Assembly: GCA_023402915.1 (NCBI GenBank)
Contig: JAEYFO010000284.1
Location: 1 to 6,659 of the forward strand
Direction of reading: 5' to 3'
From: Bacillota bacterium
GTDB taxonomy: Bacteria; Bacillota; Clostridia; Christensenellales; CALWSW01
DNA length: 6,659 nt
In this document: positions 1 to 4,897 of the stretch, piece by piece
Layout: each line of letters begins with the position of its first letter
Position numbering within the stretch: the stretch's first letter is position 1
Made by a program: the position numbers and the translations under genes
The notes under the pieces: model-generated
Databases searched by the model: none
What the model was told of the DNA's origin: nothing
What the model saw: only the letters and a program-made list of their open reading frames with translations

Positions 1-246
1 CCCCAGCACCGTAAAGCCCAGCGCCGTGCCCAGCCCCCGCGCCGCACCCAGCCAGAAGCTGCGGCGCAGCATTTTCCAGCGGTCGTTTCGCAGCGCCAGA
101 TAATCGTCCAGCCCCATGGCCTCCAGGCTTTGGAGCAGCTTTTCCAGCTGCCGCAGCAGCAGGCTCATCTCCGGCTCCGCGCGGGCGGGCGATTCCGTCG
201 CGTTCTGCTTCGCCGGGGCGCCGCGCTTTTGCTCGTTTTTTTGCAT
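1..246 (-). CDS. DUF5665-like small membrane protein, N-terminal 82 residues (runs off window)
   Basis: The minus strand opens with ATG at 244-246. An AGGAGG ribosome binding site lies at 255-260, eight bases upstream. The frame stays open for 82 codons to the window edge, so the C-terminus is missing. The first ~26 residues are charged and probably disordered. Next comes a helical stretch rich in Leu, Glu and Gln (about residues 28-45), followed by LDDYLALRND and then RRSFWLGAARGLGTALGFTV, which looks like the start of a membrane helix. The Arg/Lys-rich segment followed by 'ARGLGxALGFTVLG' is how I remember the DUF5665 family: short Firmicutes proteins with an N-terminal coiled helix and one or two membrane segments. 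The function of that family is unknown to me. It follows divIVA on the same strand with a 248-base gap. Family assignment rests on the motif alone; an unrelated small membrane protein remains possible. Confidence 0.72.
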   Translation of the reverse strand, partial: MQKNEQKRGAPAKQNATESPARAEPEMSLLLRQLEKLLQSLEAMGLDDYLALRNDRWKMLRRSFWLGAARGLGTALGFTVLG

Positions 247-494
247 TCCCGGTCCCTCCTGCTGTTAGCGTTCCATTCGCCGGGAAAAACCATGCCGGAA
301 GCAGCGAAATTCAGGAGAAACTTTCTCGTTTTTCCGCTTTTGCGTCCCTGCGCGCCGCTTCTCTGCCGCGCCAAGCTCTTTTTCAAATTTTCAAACCATC
401 GTCCTGCGCACGGCGTTTTCATCCATGTTTTGGAAATTTGTTTTCAGAGGTCGAAAAGCCCCTGCGCACGAAGGTCTTTTCAACCCTTCCCCGT
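247..494. other. Intergenic region between divIVA and the DUF5665-like gene
   Basis: This 248-base AT-richer stretch contains the ribosome binding site of the downstream gene (255-260), a stem-loop just after divIVA (449-485) and two adjacent TTTTCAAA-type motifs (379-395). I found no convincing -35/-10 pair for the downstream gene on the minus strand. I also found no open frame with a ribosome binding site. A near-perfect inverted repeat GAGAAACTTTCTC lies at 315-327, but it has no U-tract on the transcribed strand. Confidence 0.6.
449..485 (-). terminator. Stem-loop after divIVA, possible atypical terminator
   Basis: On the transcribed strand GGTTGAAAAG (485 down to 476) pairs with CTTTTCGACC (458 down to 449) over 10 base pairs, one of them a U-G wobble. 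CCT/AGG may pair further inside the loop. It begins about 10 bases after the divIVA stop codon, the expected place for a terminator. However, the RNA continues with TCTGAAAAC instead of a run of U, and the only U run is inside the 3' arm. It could instead protect the mRNA 3' end or be a weak terminator. Confidence 0.4.
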
Positions 495-1778
495 TCAAAG
501 GTCGGGGTCCTCCTCCCACGGGCGCTGCGCTTCATAACGCCGCTCCGGATCGCTGAGCCAATCGGTCTGGGGATACTCGCCCTCCGGCAGATCCCACGGA
601 TCCACGGCCGGTTCTTCCGGCGGCTCCGGATCCCGCAGCTCTTCCGGGCTCCAAATCTCTTCCGGTTCCTGCTGCGGCTGCGAAAAAACGGATGCTTCGT
701 CCTGCTGTGCCGGTTCGTCTGTTTCGCTCTGCCCGGCCGTCGCCGCAGCCCCCGGAAAAGCGATGATGTTGCCGCGGGACGCAGGCGGTTCTTCCTGCCC
801 GGCGGTTTGTCCGTCAAGTTGGACTCCCGCCGCCGGTTCTTCCGGAACCTCCTGCGGCACGTCCCCATGCGCTTCCCCCCGCGGCTCTGCCCCAAGCCGC
901 TGAATTTCGGGCGCAAAAGGCGCTTCCTCCTGCGGCGCAAACTCTTCCGGCGCATCCCCGAATTGCCCTCCTGCCGCACCGGAGCCCGGCGGCGCTGATT
1001 CTGCCATTTCCTGACGAAGGGCGGCGGCCTCCGTCCCGCTCAAAGGAGTTTTCCGTTCTTCCTGTTCGGAAACTTCGCCATTCAGAGGGAAAGAAGGCCC
1101 CTTTTCTTCCGCGCTCTGCCCGCTGTCCGCCGGTTCTGCCGGCGGCGTTTCCGGCGCATCAAAACGCCGTCCGTTCCACTCCGCCAAACCGTCCGGCGCT
1201 TTCTGCTGCGGCCAGAGCGTTGGCTGCGCCGGCGCACTGCTTTGTCCTTCTTCCTGAGCTGCCGGAGCCTGCGGCTTCTCTTCGAAAGCCAGCCCGGCGG
1301 CCTGCGGCGCTTCCACCGGCATGTTCTGCGCAAATCGCGGATCGACGCCCACAAAGCTGCTGTACATCCGCTGCGAAAGGGGACGCAGGCGCAATTCGCC
1401 CGCCTGCTCCTGCTTTTTCCGGGTGACGATCAGCTCGCCCTGCTCCTTCGCTTCCTGCACGATGGTCTGCGCCTCGCTCTTCGCCCGGTCGAGCACCATC
1501 TTTGCCTGAAGCCGCGCCTGTTCGATCAGCTCGCGGGCTTCCGCATCGGCGTCGCTGTCCTTGTCCCGGCGCTCCGCCCCCTGTTTGAGCTGGGCCTGCG
1601 TCTTTCGAAGCTCTGCGCTCAGCGCGGCAAAGCGTTGTTTCAGCTGCTGCCTCTCCCGCTCGCGGACGGAAAGATCCTCTGCCAGCGCGTCGAGAAAGCT
1701 CTCCACTTCCTCTTTGTCGTATCCGTCGCGGCTGGTGCTGAACCGGAGATCGATGATTTCGTTTCGGGAAAATCCCAT
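495..1778 (-). CDS. divIVA: DivIVA-domain cell division/polarity protein with long Pro/Glu-rich tail
   Basis: This is a scaffold of the DivIVA family, which gathers at curved membranes of septa and poles and recruits division or envelope factors. ATG at 1776-1778 has an AGGAGG site six bases upstream. Residues 1-30 carry the DivIVA N-terminal signature: EIIDLRFSTSRDGYD, then KEEVESFLD. A first coiled coil spans about 28-70, a charged linker 71-80, and a second coiled coil about 81-127 (ARELIEQARLQAKMVLDRAK and onward), as in the family. From about residue 150 to 427 it is low-complexity, rich in Pro, Glu, Ala, Gln and Gly, and probably disordered. Four tryptophans in acidic/proline contexts (W376, W395, W407, W421) lie near the C-terminus. 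Bacillus subtilis DivIVA is about 164 residues, so this protein is far longer. Positions equivalent to the B. subtilis membrane-inserting pair F17-R18 are R17-D18 here. It could be a DivIVA-domain paralogue and not the sole DivIVA of the cell. Confidence 0.93.
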   Translation of the reverse strand: MGFSRNEIIDLRFSTSRDGYDKEEVESFLDALAEDLSVRERERQQLKQRFAALSAELRKTQAQLKQGAERRDKDSDADAEARELIEQARLQAKMVLDRAKSEAQTIVQEAKEQGELIVTRKKQEQAGELRLRPLSQRMYSSFVGVDPRFAQNMPVEAPQAAGLAFEEKPQAPAAQEEGQSSAPAQPTLWPQQKAPDGLAEWNGRRFDAPETPPAEPADSGQSAEEKGPSFPLNGEVSEQEERKTPLSGTEAAALRQEMAESAPPGSGAAGGQFGDAPEEFAPQEEAPFAPEIQRLGAEPRGEAHGDVPQEVPEEPAAGVQLDGQTAGQEEPPASRGNIIAFPGAAATAGQSETDEPAQQDEASVFSQPQQEPEEIWSPEELRDPEPPEEPAVDPWDLPEGEYPQTDWLSDPERRYEAQRPWEEDPDL

Positions 1779-2169
1779 TATGCTCCTCCTGCGGATTTTC
1801 TCCTGCGCCGTTTTTGCTGTTTCAAAACGCCGCAGGTCTGGACTTATTTATTCGGTCTTTTTCAAACGTCGGACGACCCTGCGGCCTTTTTCAGCCTTCC
1901 AAGCCGCAGCCCGGCAGCCTCGCGCGCCGCAAACGGCTTGTTTTTTCAAACCCTGCCGCCCCATTTTCAAACGGAACGCATTGCGGCGCTCTTCTTCGTC
2001 CGTCAGCCATGTTTCGGCAGCGCCTTTGCCGCCTTCTTTCAACAAAATACAGGCGCAGGAAACACAGCCGCAGAGGAATTTCTCTGCGCCGGGTTTTCCA
2101 ACGCCTGTCCGCTTTTCGATCTTGCAGGTTCGGCTCTTTGGTCAGGCCGCTGCCGCAGCAGCGCCGCCG
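1779..2169. other. 391-base gap between sepF and divIVA with no convincing gene
   Basis: This is where ylmG and ylmH sit in Bacillus subtilis, but neither is recognisable. The minus strand has an open frame from about 2141 to 1848, usable only from TTG at 2043-2048. It has no ribosome binding site, and its product is Lys/Arg/Ala/Gly-rich without a recognisable domain. The gap holds a GC hairpin just after sepF (2148-2163) and a hairpin at 2069-2088 that overlaps an alternative pairing (2052-2058 with 2084-2090). It also holds four TTTCAAA motifs and the divIVA ribosome binding site (about 1785-1790). No clear sigma-A promoter for divIVA was found. It may be a decayed gene, an untranslated RNA segment, or plain spacer. 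Confidence 0.55.
2148..2163 (-). other. GC stem-loop immediately after sepF
   Basis: On the transcribed strand CGCTGC (2163 down to 2158) pairs perfectly with GCAGCG (2153 down to 2148) around a TGCG tetraloop, starting about six bases after the sepF stop. No U-tract follows, so it is not a standard intrinsic terminator. An mRNA 3'-end stabiliser or processing site would fit, or it may have no function. Confidence 0.4.
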
Positions 2170-2652
2170 TCAGCCGTTCGCCGGTTCGTCCTTCTTTTCT
2201 TCCTCGCCAACCGTTCCCACGAGGGACACGTTGTTCGGCGTGATGACAAAAATGCCGTAGGCTACCTTCTTGATGCCGCCGTCAAGGGCGTACACCGCGC
2301 CGGCGATGAAATCCACCACGCGCTGCGCGCAGTCCCGATCCAGATCGACCATGTTGACGATCACGGGCTTGCGGGCGCGAAGGTTATCCACGATGTTTTG
2401 GGAATCCTCATAGCACATGGGCTTATACAGCACCATTTTCATGCCGTTGCCGAGCGCAGAGGGCCCTGCCGGCTGGGAGACAGGATTGGACATGGAAACC
2501 ACCCTTCCGCGGCCGCGTTCTTCCGCCGGGGCCTGCTTGACAAATTCATCGAGGCTCATGTCAGAGCCAGCCGTACCCTCCACGCCGTCAATATCGTCTG
2601 CCGGAGCGTCGTCAAAAAAATACCCCTTGAGCTTTTTCCCAAAGCCAGCCAT
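2170..2652 (-). CDS. sepF: Cell division protein SepF
   Basis: SepF is a cytoplasmic FtsZ-binding protein that anchors and organises the Z-ring at the membrane in Gram-positive bacteria. The 160-residue length matches the family (about 150 in Bacillus subtilis). The N-terminus MAGFGKKLKGYFF fits the amphipathic membrane-binding helix. Residues ~14-70 form a variable acidic linker (including SLDEFVKQ). Residues ~71-148 form the conserved SepF core, with MKMVLYKP, the YEDSQNIVDNLRARKPVIVN segment, DFIAGAVYALDG and ITPNNVSL in the expected order. The ATG at 2650-2652 has an AGGAGG site at 2661-2666, eight bases upstream. It has its own promoter (2793-2821) and a leader of about 130 bases with strong predicted secondary structure. 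It lies downstream of yggS, as in many Firmicutes. Confidence 0.97.
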   Translation of the reverse strand: MAGFGKKLKGYFFDDAPADDIDGVEGTAGSDMSLDEFVKQAPAEERGRGRVVSMSNPVSQPAGPSALGNGMKMVLYKPMCYEDSQNIVDNLRARKPVIVNMVDLDRDCAQRVVDFIAGAVYALDGGIKKVAYGIFVITPNNVSLVGTVGEEEKKDEPANG

Positions 2653-2666
2653 GCTGTTTTCCTCCT

Positions 2667-2786
2667 GTTTCTTTGTGCGCTCCCGCGCCAGAATACTCCC
2701 CGAAGCAGAAAGCGCGCTGCGAAAAAGAGCTTCCGCCCTCTTTGAACCTTTTCTGCGGGGAAAATTTGCGTATGTGAAACGATCTT
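2667..2786 (-). promoter_or_regulatory. Structured 5' leader of sepF, candidate cis-acting RNA or attenuator
   Basis: The leader between the inferred transcription start (near 2786) and the sepF ribosome binding site contains nested structure. In RNA order, CCCC (2760-2757) plus GCAGAAA (2756-2750) pairs with TTTCTGC (2711-2705) plus GGGG (2701-2698), with a three-base TTC bulge on the 3' side. Inside this 11-pair stem lies a terminator-like hairpin (2722-2743). A further GCGC/GCGC hairpin (2677-2688) stands about ten bases before the ribosome binding site. A weak alternative pairing of 2705-2708 with 2717-2720 would compete with the outer stem. I do not recognise a known riboswitch or ribosomal-protein leader. 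The pairings are read directly from the sequence; a regulatory role is inference. Confidence 0.45.
2722..2743 (-). terminator. Terminator-like hairpin inside the sepF leader
   Basis: On the transcribed strand AAAGAGGGC (2743-2735) pairs with GCTCTTTTT (2730-2722) over nine contiguous positions, including two or three G-U wobbles, around a GGAA (GNRA-type) loop. The 3' arm is itself a run of U. This is the shape of an intrinsic terminator, placed between the promoter and the start codon of sepF. It is not downstream of a gene, which suggests attenuation or termination of read-through from yggS. The U-tract lies within the stem and is short, so efficiency may be low. Confidence 0.42.
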
Positions 2787-2792
2787 TTTTCT

Positions 2793-2821
2793 ATCATAAT
2801 GTAGGACAAACCGTTCGTCAA
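2793..2821 (-). promoter_or_regulatory. Sigma-A-type promoter for sepF
   Basis: On the minus strand TTGACG (2821-2816) and TATGAT (2798-2793) are separated by exactly 17 bases. Each hexamer differs from the TTGACA/TATAAT consensus at one position. The -35 element starts 15 bases after the yggS stop codon, with no terminator between. Transcription would begin near 2786, giving a leader of about 134 bases before the sepF start. Some read-through from the yggS transcript is also likely. Confidence 0.8.
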
Positions 2822-2836
2822 GGTCTGCGGCAAAAT

Positions 2837-3520
2837 TCACTTTCTTGCGCCAAAAATCGCGGAACCGACGCGGATATAGGTCGCTCCTTCGGCAATGGCC
2901 GCCTCAAAATCCGCCGACATCCCCATGGAAAGCTCCAAAAGGGGCAGCTGGGGAAACTCCCGCTTCGCCCGCTCCATCAGCTCCCGCAGCGCCGCAAAAT
3001 AACGCCGCGCCTCGTCAAAGCCGCAGCGGGGCGGCACGGTCATCAGTCCGCAGAGCCGAAGGCCGGGCAGGGCGCTCAGCTCTTCCAGGAGCGGAAACAG
3101 GCTGTCCGCCGGCACGCCGCCCTTGCTCTCTTCGCCGCCGGTGTTCACTTCCACAAGCGCGTTGACCGTCAGCGCGCGCTCCATCGCCAGGCGGCTCAGC
3201 TCTTTTCCCAAAGAGATCCGGTCGAGCGAATGGATCAGCGCGACCTTTCCCACCACCTGGCGGGCTTTGTTGGACTGAAGCTGGCCGATGAGGTGTTTTT
3301 CCACCGTTTCCGGCAGAAATTCCAGCTTGCCCATCAGCTCCTGCACGCGGTTTTCCCCGATGCGCCCGGCGCCCGCTGCGATCGCCTGAAGGATGCGCTC
3401 CTTTTCCACGGTTTTCGTCACGGCGATGAGCCGCACCTCTTCCGGCCTGCGCCCGGCGCGGATCGCCGCTTCCGCCGCCCGCTGCGACACTGCGCGAAAA
3501 TTTTCCTGTACTGTCATCAT
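2837..3520 (-). CDS. yggS: YggS/PROSC-family PLP-binding homeostasis protein
   Basis: This is a cytoplasmic fold-type III pyridoxal-5'-phosphate carrier that keeps PLP and amino/keto-acid pools balanced; the family has no well-established catalytic reaction. The 227-residue length is typical. The PLP lysine is K36 in LIAVTK. GENRVQE occurs at 55-61, IGQLQSNK at 78-85, SMGMSADF at 198-205 and RVGSAIFG at 217-224; the last two form the phosphate-binding end of the barrel. The start is ATG at 3518-3520, with GGAGG at 3528-3532, seven bases upstream; the second ATG directly after it would cost one residue. It lies 70 bases downstream of the HlyD-like gene and is probably co-transcribed with it. 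It precedes sepF, matching the ylmE-sepF order of Bacillus. The usual HFIG(H/P)LQ(R/S)NK motif reads HLIGQLQSNK here, a mild variation. Confidence 0.96.
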   Translation of the reverse strand: MMTVQENFRAVSQRAAEAAIRAGRRPEEVRLIAVTKTVEKERILQAIAAGAGRIGENRVQELMGKLEFLPETVEKHLIGQLQSNKARQVVGKVALIHSLDRISLGKELSRLAMERALTVNALVEVNTGGEESKGGVPADSLFPLLEELSALPGLRLCGLMTVPPRCGFDEARRYFAALRELMERAKREFPQLPLLELSMGMSADFEAAIAEGATYIRVGSAIFGARK

Positions 3521-3532
3521 GGTTCTGCCTCC

Positions 3533-3569
3533 GCCCCGCCGCCTGCGGGGCCTGCCGGACTCCTCCGGC
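3533..3569 (-). other. Two tandem GC-rich stem-loops between the HlyD-like gene and yggS
   Basis: Two perfect hairpins fill half of the 70-base spacer. GCCCCGC (3533-3539) pairs with GCGGGGC (3545-3551) around five bases. GCCGGA (3554-3559) pairs with TCCGGC (3564-3569) around four bases. The first directly abuts the yggS ribosome binding site (3528-3532). No U-tract follows either, so they are not classical terminators. They may modulate translation of yggS or processing of the transcript. Confidence 0.5.
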
Positions 3570-3590
3570 CTCGTCTCCTGCGCGCGCCGC

Positions 3591-4769
3591 TCAGTTGGCC
3601 GTATAATACATGCCCGCGGAGAGCGCCGCGCCCTCTTCCGCCCGGATCACGGCCCGCTCGCTGTCGCTTGCAAGCACCGTCACCGGCACGAAACGCTTGC
3701 CTTCTTCTTCTTTGATGTAAATTCCCGTCTGCCCTTCCACCGTCACGATGGCCCGGGGCGCAACAGTCAGACCGGTAAAGACCTGCTGCACCGTTCCGGT
3801 CACGACCCGCGTGCCCATGACGGGCGCAACGTCGTCATCCACCTGGAAAAGCGTCAGAACACTGCCGTCTTTCTCCACGGACGAAAGCGCCGTGAGCGTA
3901 TAGGGCTTGTCGTAGCCGCCGTCGAGCACCAGCGAATAGCTTTCCCCCGCCACGAAGGGGCTGTTCTTTTTCGTCACGACGGCCAGATACCACTGCTGGG
4001 TGTTGGCGATGCGGTAGAGCGGTTTTTCCGTGGTGGAAAAGGCGATGGAAACGCTCTTTCCGTTGATGACCGCCGTAATGTCCGACGGCAGAACCTGCGC
4101 CATGGTCACTTTGTTCAAAACGGTCTCATAGCTGTCAAAATAGAAGCTGATCATGCCCGACGCGCTGGCGTACACGTCCTTTTTCCACGATTCGAGCCGG
4201 TCGGTCAGGGTCTGCTCCCGCTCATAGAGGCTCATGAGCTTTTCGTCCGGCTGGAGATTGTTTTTGAGATAATCCCGCCGCTCGTCCATGAGGGTCCGAA
4301 GCTCCTGCTCGAGCGTGAGCACGTCCTCCTCCGATTCTCCCTGCACGACAGCGCTGATGCGCTCCATCTGGCTGTCGATGGCGCTGTCGAGCCGGTCCAG
4401 CTCGCTGTTGACCACGTCGGCCAGAATGGTTTCTACCTGATAATTGCGAATTTCCTGCTGAAGGGTCAGAAGATCCTGCAAAACGCTATCGTACGTGCCC
4501 CAGCGGTATACCTCCGCGATCTTCGTGCCGCTGGTGATGCGCTCGCCCTCCGTCACAAAATACGTGATCTTCCCATAGGATTCCGCCGTGACCACCGTTT
4601 CGTCCCGGATGACCACGCCGGTGATGCTCTGCTCCAGCGTGACGGAGCCCTGCTCCACCGTGCCGCCCACGGTTCGAAGCAGCAGGAACAGCACCACGCC
4701 CGCCAGCGCCGCGATGAGCGCCAGCATCAGGTAAAAGCGGTAATTGGGGCGGTATCGTTTTCTTGCCAT
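3591..4769 (-). CDS. Membrane-anchored HlyD/membrane-fusion-like protein
   Basis: This 392-residue protein resembles periplasmic-adaptor (HlyD/MFP) proteins and is predicted to face outside the cell. After a basic start (MARKRYRPNYR), residues ~12-32 form a single hydrophobic anchor. Residues ~50-90 look like a half lipoyl/biotinyl domain (VVTAESYGKITYFVTEGERI). A coiled-coil hairpin spans ~95-197, and ASASGMISFYFDS (201-213) is the second lipoyl half. Residues ~235-325 look like a beta-barrel. The end resembles the membrane-proximal domain (LTVAPRAIVTVEGQTGIYI, 334-352). ATG at 4767-4769 is preceded by GGAAAGGA at 4783-4790, an unusually long 13-base spacing, but no other in-frame start lies nearby. 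No ABC, RND or MFS partner is encoded in the window. Next to yggS and sepF it may instead serve cell-envelope or division functions; this is inference. No specific substrate can be named. Confidence 0.82.
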   Translation of the reverse strand: MARKRYRPNYRFYLMLALIAALAGVVLFLLLRTVGGTVEQGSVTLEQSITGVVIRDETVVTAESYGKITYFVTEGERITSGTKIAEVYRWGTYDSVLQDLLTLQQEIRNYQVETILADVVNSELDRLDSAIDSQMERISAVVQGESEEDVLTLEQELRTLMDERRDYLKNNLQPDEKLMSLYEREQTLTDRLESWKKDVYASASGMISFYFDSYETVLNKVTMAQVLPSDITAVINGKSVSIAFSTTEKPLYRIANTQQWYLAVVTKKNSPFVAGESYSLVLDGGYDKPYTLTALSSVEKDGSVLTLFQVDDDVAPVMGTRVVTGTVQQVFTGLTVAPRAIVTVEGQTGIYIKEEEGKRFVPVTVLASDSERAVIRAEEGAALSAGMYYTAN

Positions 4770-4897
4770 TCGTCTGTGTTTATCCTTTCCGTCCGGAGAA
4801 GGTTTTTCGGCTTCTCCGGCTTTCGCCCGGTTTCTTTGCCCGTCGATCCTGCGGTTTTTCCGCCCTGCGGCGGAGTTCTCCGCTTTCCGCTTCTATG
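4770..4897 (-). other. Hairpin-rich spacer upstream of the HlyD-like gene
   Basis: This 128-base gap is packed with inverted repeats. GCGGAG/CTCCGC (4870-4875 with 4878-4883) lies about 15 bases after the glycosyltransferase stop. GCGG (4851-4854) can pair with CCGC (4860-4863), which can alternatively pair with GCGG at 4867-4870. A perfect nine-pair stem, CCGGAGAAG (4793-4801) with CTTCTCCGG (4811-4819), ends two bases from the ribosome-binding sequence of the HlyD-like gene (4783-4790). There is no clear U-tract and no clear sigma-A promoter, so transcription from the glycosyltransferase promoter may continue through. Confidence 0.5.

Noticed and set aside
165..422. Minus-strand 85-residue frame overlapping the DUF5665-like gene
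   Set aside because: Overlaps the supported gene out of frame, has no ribosome binding site, and is extremely basic in composition.
247..494. Promoter for the DUF5665-like gene
   Set aside because: AT-rich runs are present, but no -35 and -10 hexamers with acceptable spacing were found on the minus strand.
1848..2045. Small minus-strand frame between sepF and divIVA (65 residues from TTG)
   Set aside because: No ribosome binding site before the TTG codons or the internal ATG, and a Lys/Arg/Gly/Ala-rich product with no family resemblance. Kept only as a note on the intergenic region.
1242..2745. Long plus-strand open frames (1242-2243 and 1561-2745) opposite divIVA and sepF
   Set aside because: They are antisense to recognised genes, have Arg/Ser/Pro/Cys-rich products without domains, and lack ribosome binding sites. 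Long antisense frames are expected opposite GC-rich codons.
2612..2833. Minus-strand 73-residue frame across the sepF leader
   Set aside because: Its upstream starts lie at or before the sepF promoter -10 element, so the sepF transcript would not include them. It has no ribosome binding site and overlaps sepF out of frame.
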